Part shown: positions 54,672-63,865 of the stretch, piece by piece
Numbering within the stretch: position 1 is the first letter of the stretch
Layout of the letters: each line of letters begins with the position of its first letter
Origin: Acinetobacter silvestris
Lineage (GTDB): Bacteria; Pseudomonadota; Gammaproteobacteria; Pseudomonadales; Moraxellaceae
Assembly (NCBI RefSeq): GCF_002135235.1
Contig: NZ_NEGB01000005.1
Span: 62,001 to 126,000 of the forward strand
Direction of reading: 5' to 3'
DNA length: 64,000 nucleotides
Notes under the pieces: model-generated
What the model was told of the DNA's origin: nothing
The model's input: only the letters and a program-made list of their open reading frames with translations
Databases searched by the model: none
Made by a program: the position numbers and the translations under genes

Positions 54672-54890
54672 TATGAAGCTTATTCTCAACATTGGATAAT
54701 TGAAGATGAACAGAGATAATTTCTAGGGGGTATATTGCCTTTAATAGGTGATAAATCGATACTTGAAATACAACAATGTATTTTCTGACAAAGGGTATAT
54801 AGCTTAGGTTTTGTTATACAAATTTTAGAAAATGGCTTTAAACTTACTCAACAAAACAACTGTAAATCTTGCTACATAGAAACTACGAAA
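54672..54890 (+). pseudogene. Decayed partial copy of the GNAT gene at 48852
   Basis: This stretch is similar along its whole length to the middle of the GNAT gene (about 48990-49220). For example, it shares CGATACTTGAAATACAA, then ATGTATTTTCTGAC and ATTTTAGAAAATGG in the same order and spacing. Frameshifts and stops prevent translation. It ends at the alkM terminator and has no start. It is the only gene-like item between the pilin and alkM genes. Confidence 0.85.
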
Positions 54891-54907
54891 GCCCCTTTTG
54901 GGGCTTT
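54888..54907 (-). terminator. Rho-independent terminator of alkM
   Basis: Stem AAAGCCCC/GGGGCTTT with a TTTT loop, ending three bases from the alkM stop. The minus-strand T-run is short. Confidence 0.65.
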
Positions 54908-54910
54908 TAC

Positions 54911-56137
54911 TCAAACAGCTTCTTTACTTAAAAGCTTATCAATCACACCAAATTTTTTAAAGATTTGAGCCCGACGTTTTGGATGAATATTGGCTTTATT
55001 CAAATTCCCTCGATAATGCTCAAATACACGTTTATCCATTATCTTAAACCACAATGAAGGAATCAGTGCTGGTAACAACATACTTGCATAACCACTGGGT
55101 AATTCTGGTGCTTCATCAAAATGGCGCAAAGCTTGAAATGGTCGTGTTGGATAAGCATGGTGATCCGAATGACGTTGCAATTGATAGAGGAATAAATTAG
55201 TCACAATATTATTGTTATTCCAACTATGCTCAGGCATGGTTCGCTCATACTTACCATTTTCATCTTGTTGACGTAACAAGCCATAATGTTCAATATAGTT
55301 AATAATCTCAAATAAACTTAAACCATAGAAAGCTTGTGTTGCTAAATAAGGAATCGTTCCTTTTCCAAACACTGCAACCATACTTGAATGAAATGTAGCA
55401 CTCATCCCCCAACCTTGTAATAACTCATTCTCCTTAGACCAAAAAGATAAACCTTTTCGTTTAAGGCGCTTGGTTTCTATTTCTATTGAAGATTTTAAGG
55501 AACCAAATACGGTACGTGGCCAAAATTCGTAAAATGTTTCACCCATCTTTGAAGATGCTGGGTCTTCAGGTGTTGCTGCGCATTTATGATGCCCATAAGG
55601 ATGTTCAATACGAAAATGATTATATCCAGTTGGAACCAATGCTAAATGTGACAAAATGTGGTCTAAACGATCAGATTTATGACTCAATTCATGGGCTGTA
55701 TTAATGGCAATCCCATTGATTGCACCCATTGAAACACCTAATAAAATCTTATCAAGTAATGAGGTTTCTTTACGGCTGGCTAAATAACACGCATAAACAT
55801 TAGCAATATACTGTAAAGGAATAAAAGACTTTACCAATCTAGAATAATAAGGATCTTGCTCCAACAATTTAATATCTTCTGTGGTTGGATTATTACTATC
55901 TTTACCAATTAGAGTATCTATGCTCGGAATCACGATGTGCAATACAATTGGGCCACCTAATGCAAAAAACTTTTTTAGTGGCTTCGGTGAAAATTGGTAT
56001 CCGGCTAAAATACCAATCCCAATAACAGGTAATGCTGGACTAATCATCCATAAATAACGTTTTTTATCGAGTGCCATCCCTGATTTTTGTACGCTATCTT
56101 GAATCTGGTGTTCAGTTAAATTTACTGGTGCATTCAT
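54911..56137 (-). CDS. alkM: Alkane 1-monooxygenase
   Basis: A 408-residue inner-membrane non-haem di-iron hydroxylase that oxidises the terminal carbon of n-alkanes, with electrons from rubredoxin. All eight to nine iron-binding histidines are visible in the order HELSHKSDRLDH (149-160), EHPYGHH (178-184), NYIEHYGL (280-287) and QRHSDHHAYP (321-330). About six membrane helices surround them. The length equals Acinetobacter AlkM. The divergent AraC-type gene at 56325 is its probable activator, as in the known alkM-alkR pair. Confidence 0.96.
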   Translation of the reverse strand: MNAPVNLTEHQIQDSVQKSGMALDKKRYLWMISPALPVIGIGILAGYQFSPKPLKKFFALGGPIVLHIVIPSIDTLIGKDSNNPTTEDIKLLEQDPYYSRLVKSFIPLQYIANVYACYLASRKETSLLDKILLGVSMGAINGIAINTAHELSHKSDRLDHILSHLALVPTGYNHFRIEHPYGHHKCAATPEDPASSKMGETFYEFWPRTVFGSLKSSIEIETKRLKRKGLSFWSKENELLQGWGMSATFHSSMVAVFGKGTIPYLATQAFYGLSLFEIINYIEHYGLLRQQDENGKYERTMPEHSWNNNNIVTNLFLYQLQRHSDHHAYPTRPFQALRHFDEAPELPSGYASMLLPALIPSLWFKIMDKRVFEHYRGNLNKANIHPKRRAQIFKKFGVIDKLLSKEAV

Positions 56138-56324
56138 CGCATTACCTTCCCTATCTTTTTATAGCTCTATATTTCAGTAAAGCCCTCCATAAAAACAGTT
56201 GTAAGCGTCCAAAAAAGCTATGAAAAAGTCCTTGGCACCTTTAACATTCTATTTGTCCTTTTCGCACATGCTTTAATTGCATATCCTTTTTATAATTGAT
56301 CATGACAGTGTTTGAATCGAACCT
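56138..56324. promoter_or_regulatory. alkM-alkR divergent promoter region
   Basis: The 187 bases between the two starts must hold both promoters and AlkR-binding sites. It has A/T-rich stretches and no reading frame. Single operator repeats could not be fixed by eye. Confidence 0.5.
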
Positions 56325-57281
56325 ATGGATGCACTCAGTAAAATTTTTGATGATATTCATCTCAATCGATCAGAATATATTTATTTACAAGCGCAAGGAA
56401 ATTGGGAGTTTTTTTGCCCTGAACAATCGGCAGTGATTGCACATATTGTTTTATTTGGACAAGCACACATTCATTTTTCCCCTGAGCTCAACTTAACCTT
56501 AAATACTGGCGATATGCTGCTGATTCCTGCCGGATTAGAACATCACGGCATGAATAACACGCATCAAAAATTGATTGAACCGTTAAATATAGAACCATTA
56601 TTTAATGGCTTAAGACATGATTCCATACATTTTGGACAAGGTGATACTGAAAAAGCCCTAATTCTAACTATACGCTGTCATCTTAATGCCATTATGGCAC
56701 GCCCATTGGTGAATGCTTTACCGCCATATTTACACCTGAAAAATGCGCTCAGTGATGAAGCTCCTGAATGGCTGAAAATTGGCTTGTATTTTGTGGCGTC
56801 AGAAACCCAAAGAACGGCTGCTGGTAAAAACAAAATTATGGATCATGTCGTAAGTATCATGGTGCTCGAATGTGTCCGAGATTATATTGAACAACTCAAT
56901 GATCAAACTATCAATAAACAAAATAATTGGCTTAATGCACTTATTCATCCAGAACTGGCAAATGCTTTAGCCGTTATTCATAGTCAACCAGAACTTGCAT
57001 GGACGGTTGAAACGTTGGCTGAAAAATGTTGTATGTCCCGCTCAAAATTTGCCAATTTATTTAATCAAATTATTGGTGAAACACCCCTAGCTTATTTACA
57101 ACAACACCGCTTACGTTTAGCCAGCCAACATTTAAAACATGGTCAACTTTCCATTCAGCAAATTTCACATCAGGTTGGTTATTCATCAGAAACGGCTTTC
57201 AGCCAAGCTTTTAAAAAGTATTATCAACAAAGCCCAAGTCAATATCGCAACCAATCCAATTTAAAAAGTAAGTTTGTCTAA
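56325..57281 (+). CDS. alkR: AraC-family regulator of alkane hydroxylase
   Basis: A 318-residue transcription factor. The N-terminal cupin-like sensing domain (with LNTGDMLLIPAGLEHHGMNN) should detect alkanes. Two helix-turn-helix motifs follow: LAEKCCMSRSKFANLFNQII and ISHQVGYSSETAFSQAFKKY with the AraC family closing YQQSPSQYR. The place beside alkM and the length match AlkR of Acinetobacter baylyi, which activates alkM on long-chain alkanes. Divergent from alkM. Confidence 0.92.
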   Translation: MDALSKIFDDIHLNRSEYIYLQAQGNWEFFCPEQSAVIAHIVLFGQAHIHFSPELNLTLNTGDMLLIPAGLEHHGMNNTHQKLIEPLNIEPLFNGLRHDSIHFGQGDTEKALILTIRCHLNAIMARPLVNALPPYLHLKNALSDEAPEWLKIGLYFVASETQRTAAGKNKIMDHVVSIMVLECVRDYIEQLNDQTINKQNNWLNALIHPELANALAVIHSQPELAWTVETLAEKCCMSRSKFANLFNQIIGETPLAYLQQHRLRLASQHLKHGQLSIQQISHQVGYSSETAFSQAFKKYYQQSPSQYRNQSNLKSKFV

Positions 57282-57293
57282 AATATAACGCAT

Positions 57294-57319
57294 AAAAAAA
57301 GCGCCGAAGCGCTTTTTTT
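57294..57319. terminator. Bidirectional terminator between alkR and ppiD
   Basis: An 11-base perfect stem (AAAAAAAGCGC/GCGCTTTTTTT) with a CGAA tetraloop between two convergent genes. Confidence 0.92.
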
Positions 57320-57330
57320 ATCAATCCAAA

Positions 57331-59205
57331 TTATTTAATTTTGGCTTTAGATTTTAAGTATTGGGTATAGTCATCCAATTCTTGCTGACCACGTAACTGT
57401 TGATACAATTGCGTTAACTGTTGTGCTTCTTGCGGATTAAGCGATTCAGCCGAAGACTTGGTCACATCTGCAACAGCAATTACCACCATTTCATTTGGCA
57501 ATGTCGCTGTAGTGACTGACCACATTCCCGCTTTAGGTGCAGGTAAACTAAAGGCAACGCGTTCAATTTCACGTTTTAAACCTTGTGAACGGGTGAATAT
57601 ACCCGCATGTTCAAAAGCAAATTTATTTTTCGCTAACACTTGTTGTGCAGGTTGTGTTTTGAACTCTACTAACATCGTCGCAATTTTTGCTTTTGCTGCC
57701 TCATACGCTTTTTGCTCAATCAATAAAGCTTTAATTTTGGCACTAGCTTGCGCTAAAGGTTGTACACCAGCCGCATGATAATTACGCACTTTCACCCAAA
57801 CAGTATCGCCATTGGCCAATTGGATGTTACTTGATGCATTACGATCACCATTTTTAACATCATCATTAAACAATTTAGTTTTTACGTTAGGATCGGCCAA
57901 TACAACATTTTGAGTCGCTAAAGTAACACCGTTAACCGATTGTACTTTGGTGTCTTTGACTTGCTGTGAAACAGGATCTAAGGCGTCGCTACTTACAACC
58001 AATTCATTCAAACTATTCACTGTATCTGAAAAAATATTAGCAGATTTTGCTTTAATCACTTCAGCAGTTAACTCAGCTTTTTTCGCTTCAAAACTTGGCA
58101 CTGAATTGGCCGCTTGAGCCACTTCAATAATATGATAACCGAACTGTGTTTTAACTGGCTTAGAGATTTGACCTTTTTGTGCGCTATTGACTGCTTGATC
58201 AAATTCATTTCCAAATACACCAACGGTATAAGACTCAACTAAACCGCCGTTAGACTTTGAACTAGGATCTTCAGAGAACTGTGCAGCGGCTTGGGCAAAA
58301 GGTAGACCCGCTTTAATTTTGGCATAAACCTCATTTGCAAGTTTTTCAGCTTCCGCTGCAGAACGTGCATCTGTAGTAATTAAAATATGCTTAACTTCAC
58401 GCTTTACATCTTGATTCTGTTTTTCCACAAACTGTGCATAAGCTTGCTTTAGCTCTGCTTCCGTTACTTCAGTATTCAGCTTAGTTAACATTGCAGGGCT
58501 TAAAACCACATAATCAACATCAACCGATGCGACCTGTTTAAATTTATTTGGATACTTTTTATAATAATCTGCAACTTCTTGATTGGTTACCTTCACATCT
58601 TTTTTATAATCATCGAGCTTAATACTTGATAAAAACAAATTACGTTGTTCAGACTGTAAATTATACACTTGCTGAATATCTAACTTACTGACTAAAGCAT
58701 AATCAGTAATTGAGCTCATTAACATTTTAAGTGCATGATCTTGACGCAGATTTGCAATCAAAGCCTGACTGGTCATGCCAATTGAGCGTAGATAATTTGC
58801 ATAAAGTGTATCTGAAAACTTACCATTTTCTTGGAAGTTTGGCTGCTGTGCAATCATTTGTTCAATTTGAGCATCACTTAATGAAATACCCAGTTTTTCG
58901 GCTTGTTGAATCAATAATGTACGCGCAATTAAATTATCCAAAACTGAATTTTGAATAAAACCCATATTCAGTAATGACTCATCACCTTTAACTCTTTCAC
59001 TATTTAATAACTGATCTTTATAACTTTTCGTCTGGGCTTCCAGATCTTTTTTAGAAATATCTTGACCATTTACCGTTTTGGCTACGTCTTCTTTCTGCCC
59101 CCCACTAAAATAACCCTCAATACCCACTAAAGCTAAAGGAGTTAAAAATAAAATGAGTAGGAGTTTGCCGAGCCAACCCCTGATGACATTACGAAAAGAT
59201 TCCAT
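57331..59205 (-). CDS. ppiD: Periplasmic folding chaperone PpiD (SurA_N/parvulin family)
   Basis: A 624-residue chaperone anchored by one N-terminal helix (LGKLLLILFLTPLALVGIEG). A SurA-N-like domain covers residues about 35-240. The parvulin rotamase domain (about 265-365) has VKHILITTDARSAAEAEKLA, then ADPxxxG-like EDPSSKSNGG and QFGYHIIEV, the family landmarks. It works at the Sec translocon exit on outer-membrane protein folding. Isomerase activity is weak or absent in many PpiD proteins; not judged here. It is next to the HU gene, the common gamma-proteobacterial order. Confidence 0.93.
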   Translation of the reverse strand: MESFRNVIRGWLGKLLLILFLTPLALVGIEGYFSGGQKEDVAKTVNGQDISKKDLEAQTKSYKDQLLNSERVKGDESLLNMGFIQNSVLDNLIARTLLIQQAEKLGISLSDAQIEQMIAQQPNFQENGKFSDTLYANYLRSIGMTSQALIANLRQDHALKMLMSSITDYALVSKLDIQQVYNLQSEQRNLFLSSIKLDDYKKDVKVTNQEVADYYKKYPNKFKQVASVDVDYVVLSPAMLTKLNTEVTEAELKQAYAQFVEKQNQDVKREVKHILITTDARSAAEAEKLANEVYAKIKAGLPFAQAAAQFSEDPSSKSNGGLVESYTVGVFGNEFDQAVNSAQKGQISKPVKTQFGYHIIEVAQAANSVPSFEAKKAELTAEVIKAKSANIFSDTVNSLNELVVSSDALDPVSQQVKDTKVQSVNGVTLATQNVVLADPNVKTKLFNDDVKNGDRNASSNIQLANGDTVWVKVRNYHAAGVQPLAQASAKIKALLIEQKAYEAAKAKIATMLVEFKTQPAQQVLAKNKFAFEHAGIFTRSQGLKREIERVAFSLPAPKAGMWSVTTATLPNEMVVIAVADVTKSSAESLNPQEAQQLTQLYQQLRGQQELDDYTQYLKSKAKIK

Positions 59206-59295
59206 AAGTATTCCAATATTTTATTTCGTAGGATTCTAACTGATATTCAAAAATGAATGAATGAGCAAAGCATTATAATTTTAAATAATTCATAA

Positions 59296-59320
59296 AAAAC
59301 GCGCCCCAAAGGCGCGTTTT
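59296..59320 (-). terminator. Rho-independent terminator of the HU gene
   Basis: Stem AAAACGCGCC/GGCGCGTTTT with a five-base loop, 13 bases past the hupB stop on the minus strand. Confidence 0.92.
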
Positions 59321-59333
59321 CAACAAGCAAAGA

Positions 59334-59606
59334 TTAAGCTACAGAATCTTTTAAGCCTTTACCAGCTTTGAAGCTAGGAACTTTACTTGCTTTAATTTGT
59401 AGTTCTTCACCAGTTTTAGGGTTACGACCAGTACGTGCAGCGCGGTCTTTAACACTAAATGTACCAAAACCAACCAAAGTAACGGTATCACCTGTTTTTA
59501 ACGCTTCACCAATTGAAGCAATAGTCGCATCTAACGCTTTACCAGCATCGGACTTAGACAATCCCCCTTTCTCTGCAATTGCGTCGATTAATTCTGATTT
59601 ATTCAT
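59334..59606 (-). CDS. hupB: DNA-binding protein HU
   Basis: A 90-residue histone-like protein that binds and bends DNA as a dimer. The start [20 protein letters not shown], the signature [24 protein letters not shown] arm and the [20 protein letters not shown] end are all standard. The basic arm includes [11 protein letters not shown] with the Pro that inserts into DNA. Upstream are HU's own promoter and a typical ribosome site. It is next to ppiD, as in many relatives; the beta-type name follows this order. Confidence 0.96.
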   Translation of the reverse strand: MNKSELIDAIAEKGGLSKSDAGKALDATIASIGEALKTGDTVTLVGFGTFSVKDRAARTGRNPKTGEELQIKASKVPSFKAGKGLKDSVA

Positions 59607-59764
59607 GAAGATTACGTCCTCTTATATCGTTTGTTTAAATTCCAAGGCTGTTGTTTAAAAGGCCATGACGACTTTATAGCAATGCTTTGGGGGGAAACGC
59701 AAGACTACAATTCCGTATTTCACTAAAATATAGGCTAAAAATTATCAAAAAATGTATTTTTTAC

Positions 59765-60232
59765 TCATTTTTTTGGAATTTGAGTTTTCAAACGCAAATT
59801 CTCTGCGGTCAATGCATCAACCTTATGATGTAATTCTAAAATTAAACTTTCTAAATGTTTTAAATCTTTGGCCGTCACCAAACCCAGTCTATTTAATGAG
59901 TGATTAATGCGCTGATCTAACGCTTTTTCAACTTTATCTTTCGTCTCTATCACAGATTCTTTGGTTTTTTCTGTGACTTTAGCTACAGTTTGATCTGTGA
60001 TTTCAACTGTCTTAGATTCTAGCTCTTCCCCAACCTTGACTAAAGAGTCAAATAATTTATTACCTTCTTCCTCAGCACGTGAAAATGCCCCTAAACCAGC
60101 CAACCAAATTTGTTTAGTATACTTCCTAAAATCAAGTGAAGATTTACGTGATGACTTTGATTTTGAATGACTTATATTATCTTCAAGATTTTCAGATTGA
60201 GTAATTAAAATATCTTTAGCTTCTTGATCCAT
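59765..60232 (-). CDS. Phasin-family polyhydroxyalkanoate granule-associated protein
   Basis: A 155-residue protein of the PhaI/PhaF phasin family. Residues about 30-85 hold the phasin core (KQIWLAGLGAFSRAEEEGNK, then LFDSLVKVGEELES). Lys/Glu/Val-rich heptads follow as a coiled coil (about 85-150). Phasins coat the surface of polyhydroxyalkanoate granules. No synthase gene is in this window, so the role is inferred from the domain; such proteins also occur in strains without known granules. Single gene. Confidence 0.82.
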   Translation of the reverse strand: MDQEAKDILITQSENLEDNISHSKSKSSRKSSLDFRKYTKQIWLAGLGAFSRAEEEGNKLFDSLVKVGEELESKTVEITDQTVAKVTEKTKESVIETKDKVEKALDQRINHSLNRLGLVTAKDLKHLESLILELHHKVDALTAENLRLKTQIPKK

Positions 60233-60436
60233 CTACATAAACTCCAATTTTTATGACTGCAAATCGCTTATTTTGCATAAAATATCACTACTATAACAAA
60301 TAAAGCCCTTGAACCTTTGGCAAAACTGTTCTACAAAGCTAAGCTATACATAGTTTTGTATAGATATACGACCTTTCGTTATCATGTTTTATATTTGAGA
60401 TTGGATTCTCAACAGTTTTTTGTATAGGAATTTTTT

Positions 60437-61090
60437 ATGAATGAATCGCAACAAAAACAAGGTCAAACTCGTTTGTTGCTAAACATTGTCATGATTATAT
60501 TAGAAACCATTTATTCTTTTGTATTAAAACATGATCGTGTTGTTCGCTTGCAGGCTAAGAAATTTGTCGAACAACAAATTACAATCAAAATGAATAGCTA
60601 TATTCCTTACTTAGACTTTTATATTCAATTTACTGACAAAGGTATACTGTTTGATCTAAAAGCACCTGAAAAACCTATAGATTTAGCCGTCAGTAGCACT
60701 ATCTTTGATTTTCTACAAATTTTTGTATTTGCCAATAAACGTAGTATGAAAAAAATGCGTTTAGAAGGTGATGCTATTTTAAAAGATGAATTTAGAGATT
60801 TAGTATTACATCTCACTGCGCCAAAACTACTTTCCGACTGGAAAAACTGGCTCACCAATGCAGATGACGATGATAAAAGTCGTGCTTCTAAAAAACGAAT
60901 CAAACCACTAATAGAAAAAATTGATGCGCAGCGCTCTAAAATTAATGCACTACAAGTTGAAGTAAAACAATACCAAAACCGCATTAAGAAAATGCAGCGA
61001 AATCAACAACGCATAACAACTGCTTTTTATGTAACAGGGGTACTCTTTATTGCGTTACTCGTGTATAATTTTTGGGTATTTTTCAAATAA
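60437..61090 (+). CDS. Membrane protein with SCP2/UbiJ-like domain
   Basis: A 217-residue protein. Residues about 14-30 are hydrophobic (LLNIVMIILETIYSFVL). The middle (55-140) resembles an SCP2-type lipid-binding domain in the UbiJ manner: FYIQFTDKGILFDLKAPEKP, a DFLQIF helix, then LEGDAILKDEFRDLVLHL and DWKNWL. A coiled coil (160-195) and a C-terminal membrane helix (TTAFYVTGVLFIALLVYNFW) end it. UbiJ itself lacks that last helix. The match is by pattern, so a link to ubiquinone synthesis is only a suggestion. Single gene, divergent from the phasin gene. Confidence 0.55.
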   Translation: MNESQQKQGQTRLLLNIVMIILETIYSFVLKHDRVVRLQAKKFVEQQITIKMNSYIPYLDFYIQFTDKGILFDLKAPEKPIDLAVSSTIFDFLQIFVFANKRSMKKMRLEGDAILKDEFRDLVLHLTAPKLLSDWKNWLTNADDDDKSRASKKRIKPLIEKIDAQRSKINALQVEVKQYQNRIKKMQRNQQRITTAFYVTGVLFIALLVYNFWVFFK

Positions 61091-61160
61091 TTTTAAATAT
61101 AAATAAGCTTTTAAAGCTTCGCTCAAAAATCCTGACAAATTTAGTAGGAATTATCAATAA

Positions 61161-61194
61161 AAAACTTGACTATTTTAGTCAGGATTCATAAAAT
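61161..61194 (+). promoter_or_regulatory. iscR promoter with IscR type 1 operator
   Basis: A -35 hexamer TTGACT (61166-61171) and -10 TAAAAT (61189-61194) with 17-base spacing. The same sequence forms an inverted repeat TTGACTATTTTAGTCAGG, the shape of a type 1 IscR box covering the -35 element. This fits repression by [2Fe-2S]-IscR, as in the E. coli isc operon. Confidence 0.7.
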
Positions 61195-61227
61195 CCAATC
61201 ATCTAGTCTAAACATGTGTATCGAATC

Positions 61228-61701
61228 ATGCGCTTAACCACTCGCGGTCGCTACGCAGTGACTGCTCTACTTGATTTAGCTTTGCAGCCACCTGAACAAA
61301 CGATTACGCTAGCAGAAATTGCAACTCGTCAAACGATCTCCGTCGCCTATTTAGAGCAATTATTTGCCAAACTTAAGCGTCATGGTCTCGTTTCAAGTGT
61401 ACGTGGTGCGAATGGTGGCTATCATTTAGCGCGCAATGCTGAAGAGATTACTGTTTTAGAAATTATTGAAGCTGTAAACGAAACTGTTGATGCAACACGT
61501 TGCGACCATAAAGGGAATTGTCAGAATGGTGCAATGTGTCTCACTCATGATTTATGGCAAGAACTCTCCCTCCATATTGCCGATTACTTAGCTAAAATTA
61601 CTCTTGCCGATCTTGTCGCTCGTGACAACGTACAAACCGTTGCATTACGCCAAAACCCAGCAAGTTTTGATACAGCTCTTTTATCAGTTACAGGTATTTG
61701 A
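61228..61701 (+). CDS. iscR: Iron-sulfur cluster-sensing regulator IscR
   Basis: A 157-residue Rrf2-family regulator that represses the isc operon when loaded with a [2Fe-2S] cluster. The start [16 protein letters not shown] at 61228 is the family start; the frame opens at 61216. The DNA-recognition helix is in [20 protein letters not shown]. Cluster ligands are Cys92, Cys98, Cys104 and His107 in [20 protein letters not shown]. It is one base before iscS, in one operon with iscS, iscU and iscA. Confidence 0.97.
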   Translation: MRLTTRGRYAVTALLDLALQPPEQTITLAEIATRQTISVAYLEQLFAKLKRHGLVSSVRGANGGYHLARNAEEITVLEIIEAVNETVDATRCDHKGNCQNGAMCLTHDLWQELSLHIADYLAKITLADLVARDNVQTVALRQNPASFDTALLSVTGI

Positions 61702-61702
61702 C

Positions 61703-62920
61703 ATGAAACGTCCGATTTATCTTGATTACGCAGCAACCACTCCTGTTGATCCTCAAGTAGCAGACCGCATGATGGAGTGTTTAACTTTTGACGGTATATT
61801 TGGTAATCCTGCATCGCGTTCACACGCTTATGGATGGCAAGCCGAAGAAAAAGTTGAATATGCACGTGAACAAGTTGCCAATTTAATTAAAGCAGATCCT
61901 CGTGAGATTGTTTGGACGTCTGGTGCAACTGAATCAGATAACCTTGCGCTTAAAGGTGTAGCACAGTTCTATGCATCTAAAGGCAAACACATTATTACCA
62001 GTAAAATTGAACACAAAGCAATTTTAGATCCTTGCCGTGAATTAGAAGAAGAAGGCTTTGAAATTACGTATCTTGAACCAGAAGCCAAAACGGGTTTAAT
62101 TACTCCTGAAATGGTTCAAGCTGCAATTCGTCCAGATACTGTTCTTGTTTCCCTGATGATGGTTAACAATGAACTTGGTACGATTACTGATGTTGCTGCA
62201 ATTGGCGAAATCACACGTGCCAACAAAACATTCTTTCATGTCGATGCTGCACAAGCTGCGGGCAAAGTTGAAATTGACCTTTCAACGATGAAAATTGACT
62301 TAATGAGTTTCTCTGCACATAAAATTTATGGCCCGAAAGGCATGGGCGCATTGTATGTTCGTCGTAGCCCACGTGTTCGCTTAAAAGCGCAAATACATGG
62401 TGGTGGTCATGAACGTGGTATGCGTTCAGGTACACTTGCGACCCACCAAATTGTAGGTATGGGCGAAGCATTTGAACTTGCTGGTAAAAACCTTGTTGCT
62501 GAACAAACGCGTTTACGTGTATTACGTGACAAGTTATGGAATGGCCTGCAAGGTTTAGAACAAGTCTTCTTAAATGGTCATCCTGAACATAACGTTGCCA
62601 ACTACTTAAACGTAAGTTTCAACTTTGTTGAAGGTGAATCACTCATGATGGCACTGAAAGATGCAGCAGTATCTTCAGGTTCAGCATGTACTTCTGCAAC
62701 ATTAGAACCATCTTATGTACTTCGTGCATTAGGTTTATCTGATGAACTTGCACACAGCTCAATTCGTTTCAGCTTTGGTAAATACACCACTGAAGAAGAT
62801 ATTGATCATGTACTTGAAATTACTAAAGCAGCAGTAGAAAAATTACGTGATCTTTCTCCACTTTGGGACATGTACAAAGACGGTATCGACTTAAGCACAG
62901 TTGAATGGGCTGAACACTAA
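61703..62920 (+). CDS. iscS: Cysteine desulfurase IscS
   Basis: A 405-residue PLP enzyme that takes sulfur from cysteine and gives it to IscU and to the Tus relay. ATG 61703 starts [20 protein letters not shown]. The PLP lysine is Lys207 in [12 protein letters not shown] and the persulfide-bearing Cys329 is in [15 protein letters not shown], the class I loop. Length and motifs are standard. The gene makes the sulfur used by tusDCBE at the other end of the window. A structured 110-base gap separates it from iscU. Confidence 0.98.
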   Translation: MKRPIYLDYAATTPVDPQVADRMMECLTFDGIFGNPASRSHAYGWQAEEKVEYAREQVANLIKADPREIVWTSGATESDNLALKGVAQFYASKGKHIITSKIEHKAILDPCRELEEEGFEITYLEPEAKTGLITPEMVQAAIRPDTVLVSLMMVNNELGTITDVAAIGEITRANKTFFHVDAAQAAGKVEIDLSTMKIDLMSFSAHKIYGPKGMGALYVRRSPRVRLKAQIHGGGHERGMRSGTLATHQIVGMGEAFELAGKNLVAEQTRLRVLRDKLWNGLQGLEQVFLNGHPEHNVANYLNVSFNFVEGESLMMALKDAAVSSGSACTSATLEPSYVLRALGLSDELAHSSIRFSFGKYTTEEDIDHVLEITKAAVEKLRDLSPLWDMYKDGIDLSTVEWAEH

Positions 62921-62929
62921 TATATTACA

Positions 62930-62972
62930 GGCATCTTATTGAAAACATTCAATTGAACTTCATTAAGATGCC
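62930..62972 (+). other. Stem-loop between iscS and iscU
   Basis: A 9-base perfect stem GGCATCTTA/TAAGATGCC encloses a loop with the palindrome TTCAATTGAA. There is no T-run, so it is not a classic terminator. It could mark an RNA cut site or attenuator splitting the iscRS from the iscUA part, as a small-RNA-driven split is known for the E. coli isc mRNA; here that is inference. Confidence 0.5.
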
Positions 62973-63032
62973 CCAATATATAAATATACGATACATATTA
63001 TCAACGCTGACCCCGAGGTATGGAGACGCATC

Positions 63033-63419
63033 ATGGCTTATAGCGAAAAAGTAATTGATCATTACGAAAACCCCCGTAATGTTGGTGTTTTAGATAAAAA
63101 TGCTGAAAATGTGGGTACTGGCATGGTCGGTGCACCTGCATGTGGTGATGTAATGCGTCTTCAAATTCAAGTGAATGATGATGGCATTATTGAAGAAGCG
63201 CGTTTTAAAACTTATGGCTGTGGCTCTGCAATTGCCTCTAGTTCATTGGTTACAGAATGGCTTAAAGGTAAATCTTTAGACCAAGCGCAAGCCATCAAAA
63301 ATATTGATATTGCAACTGAACTTGCACTTCCTCCTGTAAAAGTTCACTGCTCTGTACTTGCTGAAGATGCGATTAAAGCGGCTGTTGAAGATTACCGTAG
63401 CAAAAAATCTAAAGCTTAA
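63033..63419 (+). CDS. iscU: Iron-sulfur cluster scaffold protein IscU
   Basis: A 128-residue scaffold on which [2Fe-2S] clusters are built from IscS sulfur and iron. The three cluster cysteines are Cys37 (GAPACGDVM), Cys63 ([13 protein letters not shown]) and Cys106 ([12 protein letters not shown]), with His105 beside the last. The HscA-recognition motif LPPVK is at residues 99-103. Length and order are standard. It is followed 29 bases later by iscA. Confidence 0.98.
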   Translation: MAYSEKVIDHYENPRNVGVLDKNAENVGTGMVGAPACGDVMRLQIQVNDDGIIEEARFKTYGCGSAIASSSLVTEWLKGKSLDQAQAIKNIDIATELALPPVKVHCSVLAEDAIKAAVEDYRSKKSKA

Positions 63420-63448
63420 TTTTTACCAAATTGATAAATGGAGTTTTC

Positions 63449-63769
63449 ATGATCAATTTAACTGAAAATGCTGCAACTCATATCAGCAATTATTTAAAAA
63501 ATCGCGGTAAGGGTGAAGGTATTCGCGTTGGCGTGAAAACTTCTGGCTGTTCTGGTTTAGCTTATGTACTCGAATTCGTTGATGAAGTTGATACGCATGA
63601 CCAAGCATTTGAACAGTTTGGTGTTAAGGTTTTCGTTGATCCAAAGAGTCTAGTTTACCTAGAGGGCATGGAAATGGACTATGTTAAAAATGGTCTAAAC
63701 GAAGGCTTCGAATTTAACAACCCAAATAAAAAAGGTGAATGTGGTTGCGGTGAGTCTTTCACTGTTTAA
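63449..63769 (+). CDS. iscA: Iron-sulfur cluster assembly protein IscA
   Basis: A 106-residue A-type carrier that takes part in cluster delivery, especially for [4Fe-4S] proteins. The three invariant cysteines are Cys34 ([14 protein letters not shown]), Cys98 and Cys100 (GECGCGESF). ATG 63449 is used with GGAG before it; the frame opens at TTG 63431. Fourth gene of the isc operon. Confidence 0.97.
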   Translation: MINLTENAATHISNYLKNRGKGEGIRVGVKTSGCSGLAYVLEFVDEVDTHDQAFEQFGVKVFVDPKSLVYLEGMEMDYVKNGLNEGFEFNNPNKKGECGCGESFTV

Positions 63770-63790
63770 ATAGCCTTTTTTGTTGCATTA

Positions 63791-63811
63791 AAACAGTGTA
63801 TTACACTGTTT
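63791..63811 (+). terminator. Hairpin between iscA and hscB
   Basis: A perfect stem AAACAGTGTA/TACACTGTTT with one-base loop stands 21 bases past the iscA stop and is followed only by TTAATTG. It may lower transcription into hscB rather than stop it. Confidence 0.55.
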
Positions 63812-63865
63812 TAATTGCATTAACATCTTGTTTTTATTGTACTACTATCTTGGAATTCACTCCCA

